DNA from: JBBDMW01 sp040878005
GTDB taxonomy: Bacteria > Chloroflexota > Dehalococcoidia > Lucifugimonadales > Lucifugimonadaceae
DNA: 29,515 bases
Reading direction: 5' to 3'
Assembly: GCA_040878005.1 (NCBI GenBank)
Contig: JBBDMW010000022.1
Span: 1-29,515, forward strand
The notes under the pieces: model-generated
Databases searched by the model: none
The model's input: the letters and a program-made list of their open reading frames with translations, nothing else
What the model was told of the DNA's origin: nothing
Position numbers and translations under genes: made by a program
Part shown: positions 8,100-16,436 of the stretch, piece by piece
How the letters are laid out: every line of letters starts with the position of its first letter
Numbering within the stretch: position 1 is the stretch's first letter

Positions 8100-9566
8100 T
8101 CACACGCCCGGCAGTGGAACAGTGTCCCCGGTTTCGTGTTGCCAGAGCCGAATGCGCGCTGCCAGGTCCCGTATCCGGTCCCTGTGTTCCGGTTGATTGA
8201 ACAGGTTGTTCAACTCGTGCGGGTCCGTGTTCAAATCATACAGTTCGCACTGGTCGCCCGGGCACAGGTTCAGCTTCCACCGGTCCCCGGTCACCACCGA
8301 ACGCCAAGGCAGGGAAACCATCCGATTGATGGAAGGAGTGCCCAGGTTGCGGTCGCCCATACCGTTCCACTGCACGAACACGTCGTTATCTTCCAGCCCC
8401 GCTTCTCCACGCAGCACAGAGGCGCGGCCCTGGCCTTGCAGGTGATCCGGTACGGCGTCACCCACAAGCTCCAGCAGCGTCGGCACAAGGTCTACCTGGC
8501 CGATGCTCCCGCCGACTCTCTGCTGCGCCGAGTTCAGCCAGGGGACGCGCACGATCAGCGGCACCCTTGACGCCTCTTCATAAAGGCTCCGCTTCTCCAG
8601 CATGCCGTGGTCGCCGGCCATCTCGCCGTGCTCGCTCGTGAACACCACGATGGTGTTGTTCGCCTGCCCCGACTCCTCCAACGCCTGCAGAATCCTGCCG
8701 ACGCTGCGGTCCACCAGCGTCACGTTCGCAAAATACTGCGCGCGCAGCTTTCTCCACCCGGCCTCCGTGGTGGTGTCATGGACATCGCCGCCTGCTGCGC
8801 CCAGCGGGTTCAGGTTGCCGCCCATGTAATAGTCGGCCCGCAGCCGGTTGACCAGCGCGCCTCCCTCGGGGCGCTGGAGGAACGCTGGCCCCACAGTAAT
8901 CTCCTCCGGGTCGTACAGGTCATTCAGCGGGCCAGTGTACGGCGGGTGCGGCTCAAAATAGCTCACGAACAGCATGAATGGCATGGAAGCATGCGCGGAC
9001 TCGCCATACTCGCGGATGAACCGGGATGCCTCGTTGCCCAGGTAGGCGGCCTGTGTCAGCTCCTCGGGCAGGTTGGCGCCCGGGAACCACTTCTCGTATG
9101 AAACGTCAGGCGGAGGCGGCTCGACGCCGTTCTCCCGGAGGAACCCGATGTAGTCCGCCTCCCTGAGCCTGTACTCCTTGCGGGTGTACTCGTGCCGGTG
9201 AGCATCCTCTACGCTCAGCCACTCCTCGAAACCGTGCTGGGGTATGGCATCGTCGCCCAGGTGCCACTTGCCGTAGTAGGCGCACAGGTAGTCGCTGGAG
9301 ATCATCTCCGCAATGGTCTTCGTGTCGCGTCCGAGCGGCTTGTTATTGCCGATCAGGCCGGTAGTCTGCGGATAAAGGCCCGTCATGATGGACGCCCTGG
9401 CAGGTGTGCATACCGGCTGCGTGACGTAGCAGTTCTCGAACACAAAGCTCTGGCCTGCCAGCGCATCCAGGCTGGGCGTCTGGATCCAGTCGTTGCCATA
9501 GCAGCGCATGGAATCAAGTCGCTGCTGGTCGGTCACTATGAACAGGATATTCGGTCGGTCCGGCAT
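8100..9566 (-). CDS. Formylglycine-dependent sulfatase (arylsulfatase family)
   Basis: A type I sulfatase of the alkaline phosphatase superfamily, hydrolysing sulfate esters. The start at 9566 is fixed by GAGGA upstream and by MPDRPNILFIVTDQQ, the usual N-terminus; the longer frame to 9758 is not needed. Active-site features: the metal-binding TDQQ (12-15), the CTPAR signature with Cys53 as the residue oxidised to formylglycine, GKWHLG (99-104), FEPHPPY (204-210), TSEHGEMAGDHG (310-321) and Lys325. Length 488 aa is normal. There is no N-terminal signal peptide, so it is probably cytoplasmic or exported another way. No formylglycine-generating enzyme or anaerobic maturase lies in the window, so maturation must be supplied elsewhere. 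Substrate (sulfated sugar, aryl or choline sulfate) cannot be told. Confidence 0.92.
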   Translation of the reverse strand: MPDRPNILFIVTDQQRLDSMRCYGNDWIQTPSLDALAGQSFVFENCYVTQPVCTPARASIMTGLYPQTTGLIGNNKPLGRDTKTIAEMISSDYLCAYYGKWHLGDDAIPQHGFEEWLSVEDAHRHEYTRKEYRLREADYIGFLRENGVEPPPPDVSYEKWFPGANLPEELTQAAYLGNEASRFIREYGESAHASMPFMLFVSYFEPHPPYTGPLNDLYDPEEITVGPAFLQRPEGGALVNRLRADYYMGGNLNPLGAAGGDVHDTTTEAGWRKLRAQYFANVTLVDRSVGRILQALEESGQANNTIVVFTSEHGEMAGDHGMLEKRSLYEEASRVPLIVRVPWLNSAQQRVGGSIGQVDLVPTLLELVGDAVPDHLQGQGRASVLRGEAGLEDNDVFVQWNGMGDRNLGTPSINRMVSLPWRSVVTGDRWKLNLCPGDQCELYDLNTDPHELNNLFNQPEHRDRIRDLAARIRLWQHETGDTVPLPGV

Positions 9567-9722
9567 GGTTTTCCTCACGTGAACGAGTGCATATACAAGG
9601 TCTCGCTGTATCAACGGCGGGCAGTGTAGCCGCGTCGTGAGTCTTGTGCCCGGTGCCAGGGCGCGATCACGGTCTACGCGATGAAGACTTGGCGACCCGC
9701 CGTTTCGACCGGACCATACGAA

Positions 9723-9753
9723 ATTGGAGGCGGCCCTGGTGGCCGCCTCCAAT
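9723..9753 (-). terminator. Hairpin terminator downstream of the glucan phosphorylase gene
   Basis: A 13-bp perfect inverted repeat (ATTGGAGGCGGCC at 9723-9735, loop CTGGT, GGCCGCCTCCAAT at 9741-9753) lies 29 bp beyond the phosphorylase stop. On the minus strand the stem is followed by only a short T run (TTCG), so it may be a terminator or a transcript-stabilising stem-loop. Confidence 0.6.
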
Positions 9754-9782
9754 GACAAACGCTATGTCGGCAGCAGGATGCT

Positions 9783-11516
9783 TTAGATCCCGCCGCCCGC
9801 TATGGCAGTCAGGTGCGGCGCACGGTAGGCGTTCTGGAGGTACTGGGACAGCATGCGCTGGGCCGTGAAGTAAGAGCCGTTAAGCTCTATCGCCCGCCGC
9901 ATCACCTCGGCATAGGCGCCCGGGCGGCTGTAGAACATCGGCAATACAACGTACTCCAGCTTGTCGTAGAGCAAGGCACTCTCCTGCTGTGGGTCTTCCT
10001 CACCGTTCCAGTTGTCACCAATAGCCCAGCCGGTCACGCCCTCCACCCAGCCTTCCACCCACCATCCATCAAGGATGCTCAGGCTTGGCACGCCGTTCAG
10101 CGCTGCCTTCATGCCGCTGGTGCCCGACGCTTCCTGCGGCCTCTGGGGAGTGTTGAGCCACAGGTCCACGCCCGAGGTCAACAGCCGGCCCAGGGTCATG
10201 TCGTAGTCCTGGAGATAGACAATCTTGATCGAATCTGACAGGGCGGTGGAGGCTTCAAAAATGCGCCTGATCACGTCCTTGCCCATCTCGTCCCTCGGAT
10301 GAGCCTTGCCGGCGAACACGAACTGCATTGACCCGGTGGTCTCAGCAATCCTGTTCAACCTCTCCCGGTCCGTGAACAGCAGGTCCGCACGCTTGTACGT
10401 CGCGGCGCGGCGGGCAAACCCGATGGTCATGATGCCCGGGTCCAGGCGCGTGCCGGTCTTCTGCTCAATGTGGTCGAACAAAGCCTGCTTCGAAAGCCTG
10501 TGCGCCTGTTGAACCTCTTCCAATGGAATCCGGGCGGCGTGCCGCAGATACCGGTTGTCCACCCGCCACGACGATATGTGGCGGTCGAACACCTCCCTGA
10601 AAGAGTCCGATGCCCACGTCGCGGCGTGCATGCCGTTGGTGATCGAGTTGATGGGATGGTTCGGGAACATGTCCCTGGACACTTCCTCGTGCCGCATGGA
10701 CACCCCGTTCACGTAACGGGAGAAGAACAGCCCCAGGTGAGTCATGTTCAGGGTGTCGTCCGGCACGCATCCCTGCGATGTCAGGGCGTCAGCATGCTCC
10801 TCGCCTATCACATCGCGCACCATGTCCATCGGGAACCGGTCGTGGCCGGCGGGAACTGGCGTGTGCGTCGTGAATACACACCGCCTGCGCACGGCGTCAA
10901 CGTCCTCAGGAACCACGCCGGTCAGCCGGCGCTCCCCCGCCTGTTCTTCCAACAGCGAAAGCGCCAGCAGGGCCGAGTGGCCTTCGTTCATGTGGTAAAC
11001 CTGCAGGCTGTAGTGCCCCAGGGCGCGCAGCATGGCCACGCCCCCCATGCCCAGCACAACCTCCTGCTTCAGGCGGTAGAGCGCGTCGCCGCCGTACAGG
11101 TGGTCTGTCAGCCGGCGGTCCTGCTCCTCGTTCTCCGGCAGGTCTGTGTCCAGGAAGTAGACTGGCAGCGAATAGCCGGTAACGCCACGGACCTTGTAAC
11201 ACCATGCCCGGATCTCCACCTGCCGCCCCTGGACGGGAACGAACGCCCGAACGTCCTGCGGATCCATGCGGTCGGCCGGGTTCCATTCAACGGCCGACTC
11301 CGACTGCCGGCCGTTCCTGTCGAGATACTGACGGAAGTAGCCCTTGCGGTGCAGAAGCGTCACGCCCACCATGGGAGCGCTGGCATCCGCAGCCGCACGC
11401 AGCATGTCGCCGGCCAGGACGCCGAGACCGCCGCTGTATGTTGGAACAGATGGCTCCAGCCCCACTTCCATTGAGAAGTAGGCGATGGTAGCCGAATTTG
11501 CTTGATCAGTGACCAT
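9783..11516 (-). CDS. glgP: Alpha-glucan (glycogen) phosphorylase, short form
   Basis: A GT35-family phosphorylase that releases glucose-1-phosphate from alpha-1,4-glucan. Evidence: the N-terminal AYFSMEVGLEPSVPTYSGGLGVLAGD motif region, FVFAGKAHPRDEMGK, and the pyridoxal-phosphate site EASGTSGMKAALNG followed by the DGWWVEGW segment. The start at 11516 is supported by GGAG about 9 nt upstream; an earlier ATG at 11549 has no such site. At 577 aa it matches the short TIGR02094-type enzymes, not the ~800-residue E. coli/animal form. No other glycogen genes are adjacent. It is divergent from uvrB with a 289-bp spacer. Confidence 0.92.
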   Translation of the reverse strand: MVTDQANSATIAYFSMEVGLEPSVPTYSGGLGVLAGDMLRAAADASAPMVGVTLLHRKGYFRQYLDRNGRQSESAVEWNPADRMDPQDVRAFVPVQGRQVEIRAWCYKVRGVTGYSLPVYFLDTDLPENEEQDRRLTDHLYGGDALYRLKQEVVLGMGGVAMLRALGHYSLQVYHMNEGHSALLALSLLEEQAGERRLTGVVPEDVDAVRRRCVFTTHTPVPAGHDRFPMDMVRDVIGEEHADALTSQGCVPDDTLNMTHLGLFFSRYVNGVSMRHEEVSRDMFPNHPINSITNGMHAATWASDSFREVFDRHISSWRVDNRYLRHAARIPLEEVQQAHRLSKQALFDHIEQKTGTRLDPGIMTIGFARRAATYKRADLLFTDRERLNRIAETTGSMQFVFAGKAHPRDEMGKDVIRRIFEASTALSDSIKIVYLQDYDMTLGRLLTSGVDLWLNTPQRPQEASGTSGMKAALNGVPSLSILDGWWVEGWVEGVTGWAIGDNWNGEEDPQQESALLYDKLEYVVLPMFYSRPGAYAEVMRRAIELNGSYFTAQRMLSQYLQNAYRAPHLTAIAGGGI

Positions 11517-11613
11517 TGCAGAAAGCTCCTGGTCAGGTAGCAACGGCACGAGCGCCGGCTACCCAGTTTTGGGTTGCGCGCATGACCCGCCACTCTTCAC
11601 ACCAGCAGTCATC

Positions 11614-11628
11614 AGAGGCGCCGCCTCT
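11614..11628. promoter_or_regulatory. Inverted repeat in the glgP-uvrB spacer
   Basis: A perfect 6-3-6 palindrome (AGAGGC-GCC-GCCTCT) lies one base upstream of the candidate uvrB -35 box. It could be an operator for either divergent gene. No functional proof. Confidence 0.3.
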
Positions 11629-11629
11629 C

Positions 11630-11659
11630 TTGAAGATAACAGTCGTTACCTTTTATACG
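11630..11659 (+). promoter_or_regulatory. Candidate sigma70-type promoter for uvrB
   Basis: TTGAAG (11630-11635), 18 nt, then TATACG (11654-11659); each box matches the consensus at 4 of 6 positions. It would give a 5' leader of about 140 nt before the uvrB ATG. I did not find a convincing SOS box. Confidence 0.35.
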
Positions 11660-11805
11660 CACTGTCCGCCTGTATCGCGTTCGTTGCCATTCAGTGCAAT
11701 CCAGGTGCGATTTGGGTCACGTCCCGCGATAAACTGCCTGTAAGTCCTGTACGCCTGAACGGCGTACGCCACGATCCACACCACCGCCAGAGACGCCTTC
11801 GCACC

Positions 11806-13809
11806 ATGCCAGACTTTGAGATTCGCTCTGCCTTCAAGCCCACCGGCGACCAGCCGGAGGCCATATCGAGCCTCTCCTCCGGCCTTTCTGAAGGCCTGAA
11901 CCACCAGACCCTGCTCGGCGTCACCGGCTCCGGCAAGACGTTCACCATGGCCGGAGTCATAGAGCAGCAGCAGCGCCCCACGCTGGTAATCGCACACAAC
12001 AAGACACTTGCCGCCCAGCTTTCCACGGAGTTCCAGGAGTTCTTTCCCCGCAACTCCGTCCAGTACTTCGTCTCCTACTACGACTACTATCAGCCGGAGG
12101 CGTACGTCCCGCAGACGGACACCTACATTGAAAAAGAGTCCGACATCAACGAGGAGATCGACCGGCTCCGCCACGCCGCGACCCGTGCATTGTTGACCCG
12201 TCGTGACACGCTTATCGTCGCTTCGGTTTCATGTATATACGGTCTTGGGTCACCGGAGGAATACAAAAGTGTGGTATTGCATTTGCGCAGGGGCGAAGAA
12301 GTAGGCCAGCGGAAAGTAGTGCACCGCCTCGTCGATATGTATTACGAGCGCAACGATATGGAGATGACGCGCGGCCGCTTCCGCCTGCGCGGCGACACAC
12401 TGGAGATCATGCCGGCCTATGAAGAGTTGGCAGTGCGAATCCAGTTCTGGGGCGATGAAGTTGAACGCATCGTGGAGTTAGACCCGCTTACCGGGGAGGT
12501 GCTCGCAGAAAAGGATGAGTTGGACATCTTCCCGGGCAAGCATTTCGTCACCCCTGAGGATCAGCTTGCCGATGCCCTAAAGGACATCGAAGACGAGCTA
12601 GAGGCCCGGCTCAAGGAACTGCATGACGCCGGCAAGCTGGTGGAGGCCCAACGCCTGGAGCAGCGCACGCGGTTCGATGTCGAGATGCTGCGCGAGACCG
12701 GCTCCTGCGCCGGCGTTGAGAACTACTCCCGCCCGCTTGGCCGCCGCGCTCCCGGTTCCGCCCCGTGGACACTGCTGGACTACTTCCCGGACGACTTCCT
12801 TATCTTCATCGATGAGTCGCACATAACCCTGCCCCAGGTCCGTGGTATGTACCACGGTGACCTTGCCCGCAAAACCACGCTCGTCGACTTCGGGTTCCGG
12901 CTGCCATCGGCGATCGACAACCGCCCGCTGAGCTTCGACGAGTTCGAGGAGCGGGTTAACCAGATCGTCTATGTCTCCGCTACGCCCGGCCCGTACGAGG
13001 CGGCCCACGAGCAGCGCCGCGTGGAGCAGATAATCCGCCCCACCGGCCTGGTGGACCCGGTCATAGAGTTGATGCCCACCGAGGGCCAGATTGACGACCT
13101 GCTGGAGCGCATACAGGAGCGGACGAAGCGCAACGAGCGCGTGCTGGTGACTACGCTCACCAAGCGCATGGCGGAGGAGTTGTCAGACTACATGCGTGAG
13201 ATGGGCATCCGCGTCCACTACCTGCACTCGGAGATCCAGACGCTGGAGCGCACGGAGATACTGCGTGACCTCCGCCTGGGCGTATATGACGTGGTGGTCG
13301 GCATCAACCTGCTTCGTGAGGGGCTGGACCTGCCGGAGGTGAGCATGGTCGCCATCCTGGATGCCGACAAAGAGGGCTACCTGCGGTCAGGCACATCTCT
13401 CATCCAGACCATCGGCCGCGCCGCCCGTCACGTGGAAGGCAAGGTCGTCATGTATGCGGACCGCTTGACGGACTCCATGCGCTTCGCCATTGATGAGACC
13501 GACCGCCGCCGCGCCGTACAGGTAGCGCACAACCTTGAGCATGGCATCGTTCCGCAAAGCATCGTGAAGGAAGTGAAGGACATCACCGAGCGGGTGCGGC
13601 AGGTGGCTGAAACGAAGACGCCCTACGTGACCGCCGGCGACCTGCCAAAGGACGACCTGACTCGCCTTGTCAAGGACCTGGAGAAACAGATGCAGACCGC
13701 GGCTCGCGATCTGGAGTTCGAGAAGGCCGCAATGCTGCGGGACCAGATCATGGACCTCCGAAAGGTCCTGGTCGACACGGAGGGTGTGTCCGCTGCCACC
13801 GCGGATTGA
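11806..13809 (+). CDS. uvrB: Excinuclease ABC subunit B
   Basis: UvrB is the damage-verifying helicase-like subunit of nucleotide excision repair; it receives the lesion from UvrA and positions UvrC. Seen here: Walker A GVTGSGKT (38-45), the beta-hairpin region (YDYYQPEAYVPQTDTYIEKE), the helicase motif II DESH at residues 336-339, the motif V/VI region (GINLLREGLDLPE and QTIGRAARH), and the C-terminal UVR coiled coil (FEKAAMLRDQI) that contacts UvrC. The ATG at 11806 gives 667 aa, the usual length; the open frame extends 99 codons further upstream without homology. Neither uvrA nor uvrC is in the window. Certain assignment. Confidence 0.98.
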   Translation: MPDFEIRSAFKPTGDQPEAISSLSSGLSEGLNHQTLLGVTGSGKTFTMAGVIEQQQRPTLVIAHNKTLAAQLSTEFQEFFPRNSVQYFVSYYDYYQPEAYVPQTDTYIEKESDINEEIDRLRHAATRALLTRRDTLIVASVSCIYGLGSPEEYKSVVLHLRRGEEVGQRKVVHRLVDMYYERNDMEMTRGRFRLRGDTLEIMPAYEELAVRIQFWGDEVERIVELDPLTGEVLAEKDELDIFPGKHFVTPEDQLADALKDIEDELEARLKELHDAGKLVEAQRLEQRTRFDVEMLRETGSCAGVENYSRPLGRRAPGSAPWTLLDYFPDDFLIFIDESHITLPQVRGMYHGDLARKTTLVDFGFRLPSAIDNRPLSFDEFEERVNQIVYVSATPGPYEAAHEQRRVEQIIRPTGLVDPVIELMPTEGQIDDLLERIQERTKRNERVLVTTLTKRMAEELSDYMREMGIRVHYLHSEIQTLERTEILRDLRLGVYDVVVGINLLREGLDLPEVSMVAILDADKEGYLRSGTSLIQTIGRAARHVEGKVVMYADRLTDSMRFAIDETDRRRAVQVAHNLEHGIVPQSIVKEVKDITERVRQVAETKTPYVTAGDLPKDDLTRLVKDLEKQMQTAARDLEFEKAAMLRDQIMDLRKVLVDTEGVSAATAD

Positions 13810-13872
13810 GTGCAGGTCTTTTGCCGGGGCTTTGGGGTGCCTTATGCACGTCCCTGGCGGAGACGTATTGCT

Positions 13873-14580
13873 CTACTGGCCTATAGTGGGAACCGGAGTC
13901 GGCGGATTCTCACGAAGCCATTCAACCAGGTCCTTTAGCTCCGGTACGGTTAGGGCAAACGGCGCCGACGAGTTGGCTATGGGGCGTTCCATCCCCATGT
14001 CCGACAACGCCCGCTCGTACCGCTCTCGCGTCCGGAACAACAGTCTTTCGCCATCAAGCTCGGCCATCGCCGGCTCGCCGGCGCTGAACCAGATCCACTC
14101 GCCGTACTGCTCCGGATGTTGTTCCGTCTGGGCCGTCCGGTCCAGGAACAGAACGTAGGTCGCCCCGGACTTGACCGGCGCAACGCCATAGTTCAACGAC
14201 AGGCCGCCGCCGTCCCTGTAATCCCTTTCGATTCCGGCGGTCGTCATTACAAAAAACGTCTCCGTTTCCGGAGCATCGCCTTTCAAAGTCTCTGTGAGCC
14301 TGAACTCCCTGTAGACCTGCGTGTTGTAGCCGTACGCCTCGCCATCCACTGGAGAGATCGACGGGACTTCATGCGTGTTCTCAACACCCGTGAACTCGGC
14401 GATCACAATGCTGCTGGAGTTGTGCACCAGTGACTCGGCAGTGAAATGGTCATTCCAATCATCGTACTCACCTGAACTGCCGTGTAACCCGTTCCAGACG
14501 AAACCGGCAGCGACGCCCACGATAATCACGGCCACAACCGCGAAAATCGCCATCCTGTTGGAAACCCACGACCGGCGCAT
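13873..14580 (-). CDS. Membrane-anchored extracellular protein, 235 aa, unknown function
   Basis: One N-terminal hydrophobic helix (about residues 10-30) after a basic MRRSWVSNR start anchors a ~200-residue extracellular domain. The domain contains SSSIVIAEFTGVE, then YREFRLTETLKGDAPE and later GATYVLFLDRTA. That order resembles the protein at 1535-2203, so the two are likely members of one envelope-protein family. The C-terminus carries a VPELKDLVEWLREN helix and a Pro-rich tail. A good ribosome binding site (AAAGGGG, 7 nt before the ATG) supports the start. The gene is convergent with uvrB. No enzyme signature seen. Confidence 0.65.
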   Translation of the reverse strand: MRRSWVSNRMAIFAVVAVIIVGVAAGFVWNGLHGSSGEYDDWNDHFTAESLVHNSSSIVIAEFTGVENTHEVPSISPVDGEAYGYNTQVYREFRLTETLKGDAPETETFFVMTTAGIERDYRDGGGLSLNYGVAPVKSGATYVLFLDRTAQTEQHPEQYGEWIWFSAGEPAMAELDGERLLFRTRERYERALSDMGMERPIANSSAPFALTVPELKDLVEWLRENPPTPVPTIGQ

Positions 14581-14654
14581 CAGCTATCCCCTTTACTCGC
14601 GAACAGCACCATACCACTTCGCATACCCGTCACCGTTCGTGCTGCACGGACCGG

Positions 14655-15668
14655 TTACGCCTCAACGCCAGCCACCCATGACGGTTCCGGCAGCCCCATG
14701 CGACGGGCGGCCCACGTAATCGTCACGCTGAATTGCCTGCGCTGAAACGTCCTGAGCCGTGGCAGCTCCGGGACCTCCGGCCGCCAAGCCTGTCCGGCGA
14801 AGTAGCCTGCCAGATCAGACACAGCGGCGTCCAGTACATCAGGCCGGACAGGGCAACGCTCCGCATACCACGCCATAACCTCCTCCGGGGCAGGCCCACC
14901 CTCCACCGCCACGCTCTGTGCAAAACCGGCGGCGTCGTATTCCACAGGTCCCACACCCAGGTGCGGCCAGTCGAATAGTCGAAGCCGTCCATCCACCCAC
15001 CGCAAGTTGTCAGACCTGGTGTCCCTGTGCAGCAGGGCGTGCGGAGGAGGTGCTTCGGCAAGCTGACAGCTGACTTCAGTCAGCACCGGGACTGAGGCAC
15101 GAAGCCACTTTAAGGCGTCACCGGCAAAATCACCGACCAGCGCAGCGACGGGCCGCAGGACATCCTCGTCAACTACCCAGCTCCACTGCCTCGACTGATC
15201 AGCAAATTGCTGGTGAGGCCGTCGCAGCCACTGTGGCAGTTCTGCCCCCAGGGTGGTCAGGTGAAACTCGGCGTACGCGTGCGTAACCCGCCGCGTCATT
15301 GAGCGGGTCCAAGGCGGGACACACTTCGGACCCAGGTCCTCTAGCAGCATGACGTGCCACCCATCACACTGGAACGCGCCGTGAAACACGGGGAGCCAGT
15401 GGCCGATCACGCCGCTCAACTCACGGTAAGCCTGTTCCTCATGCAGGTTGGCTGTCCATGAAAATTCACTGGAAAACGGACCGACACCCTTGAAAAATGC
15501 GCGGCGGCCATCCTTAAGCCTGAGCCGGTAAGTGGGCGTCGGAGCGTACCCGCCCCAGACGCGCGTCGCCCTCCTGACCTGTGCACCCAGCGCATCTTCC
15601 ACACTCTCCCGAACAGCACGCGGGACCGCACTCCACGGAGGCTTTGGCTCCAGGCCTGTGTGCGGCAT
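14655..15668 (-). CDS. Phosphotransferase family (APH/choline-kinase-like) protein
   Basis: A protein-kinase-like fold enzyme of the aminoglycoside phosphotransferase superfamily. It shows a glycine-rich N-lobe segment with an AFFKGVG lysine, the Brenner motif HRDTRSDN (H-x-D-x-x-x-x-N) in the catalytic loop, and the metal-binding Asp in LFDWPHLGVGPVEYD. AGGAG lies about 10 nt before the ATG. These proteins phosphorylate small hydroxyl or amino compounds (sugars, choline, antibiotics); most chromosomal ones are not resistance enzymes and nothing here suggests resistance. It lies 58 bp downstream of a GNAT acetyltransferase on the same strand, so the two may share a transcript. Substrate unknown. 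Confidence 0.8.
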   Translation of the reverse strand: MPHTGLEPKPPWSAVPRAVRESVEDALGAQVRRATRVWGGYAPTPTYRLRLKDGRRAFFKGVGPFSSEFSWTANLHEEQAYRELSGVIGHWLPVFHGAFQCDGWHVMLLEDLGPKCVPPWTRSMTRRVTHAYAEFHLTTLGAELPQWLRRPHQQFADQSRQWSWVVDEDVLRPVAALVGDFAGDALKWLRASVPVLTEVSCQLAEAPPPHALLHRDTRSDNLRWVDGRLRLFDWPHLGVGPVEYDAAGFAQSVAVEGGPAPEEVMAWYAERCPVRPDVLDAAVSDLAGYFAGQAWRPEVPELPRLRTFQRRQFSVTITWAARRMGLPEPSWVAGVEA

Positions 15669-15726
15669 CTTATATCGCTCCTATATGAACCAGCGCGGAA
15701 GTCATCCTCGACCTCGTCACAAGCGG

Positions 15727-16329
15727 TCAGCGCATTTCACAGTCTTCCCGCCTGAACTCCCGTCCAAGGCTCGTGAATATGGCCCGCCACCGGCTTTCCA
15801 TGTCTTCCCTGTACAGGAAGGGCCGCCAGCCGAACTTAAGGTATATGAGTATCGCAGCGAGGCGGAAGTCGTCGGTCTTCAGGTACGGGCGCCTGTACCC
15901 CTCGGCTGCCAGTCGATTGGTCACCACCGCGGCAACAATCGTGCCCAGCCCACGGCTGGCATGCGATGGGTCAGCGACCAGCCATCCCAGGCACCCGGCT
16001 GAAGGGTCTGAAGGCCGGCTGCCGCCGCGCATGGCCACACAGGAAGCCACCAGTTCACCCGACGCAACGTGTTCCACGACGAAGAAACCGTCTTCAAGCG
16101 CTCGTTCGATTGTCTCCGTCAGCCTGCTCTCATCCTCAAATGCCAGGTGGAACAGGTCCTCGTACGCCGTCTCGTCGCCAGGCCGGAACTGGCGCAGGTC
16201 ATAGCCTTCGGGCATCGGCGGCACGTGCACCCTGTCCAGTGAGGGCCGGACCATTTCCAACTGGTACGCGTACCACGGTTTGACGAAGGCGTGGGCCGGC
16301 CGGCCCGGAAGTGAGCGTAGAGGAGTCAT
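15727..16329 (-). CDS. GNAT-family N-acetyltransferase
   Basis: A single GNAT domain. Motif A is visible as LGWLVADPSHASRGLGTIVAAVV, in which RGLGT forms the acetyl-CoA pyrophosphate-binding loop. It is followed by RPYLKTDDFRLAAILIYLKFGWRPF, the characteristic C-terminal motif B (an A-I-x-x-Y-x-K-x-G-W/F pattern). The N-terminal 35 residues (FVKPWYAYQLEMVRP) resemble those of stand-alone acetyltransferases. It is upstream of the phosphotransferase gene on the same strand and divergent from the hydrolase at 16437, with 107 bp between them. Acceptor substrate unknown. Confidence 0.8.
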   Translation of the reverse strand: MTPLRSLPGRPAHAFVKPWYAYQLEMVRPSLDRVHVPPMPEGYDLRQFRPGDETAYEDLFHLAFEDESRLTETIERALEDGFFVVEHVASGELVASCVAMRGGSRPSDPSAGCLGWLVADPSHASRGLGTIVAAVVTNRLAAEGYRRPYLKTDDFRLAAILIYLKFGWRPFLYREDMESRWRAIFTSLGREFRREDCEMR

Positions 16330-16436
16330 GATTCCAGGAACTGTAATCGTTTCATGCAGTTTCTCATGATGATGGAGTAGTATTGCGCCACGTCGCCCCG
16401 GCCCAGCCCTCTCTCATGCACAGCAGAGGTGACGTC

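Noticed and set aside
10470..11474. 334-codon plus-strand open frame
   Set aside because: It lies antisense to the phosphorylase gene, whose conserved motifs are certain; the translation is His/Arg/Val-rich with no recognisable domain.
11517..11805. SOS (LexA) box for uvrB
   Set aside because: I found a sigma70-like promoter and a 6-3-6 dyad but no clear match to known LexA operators.
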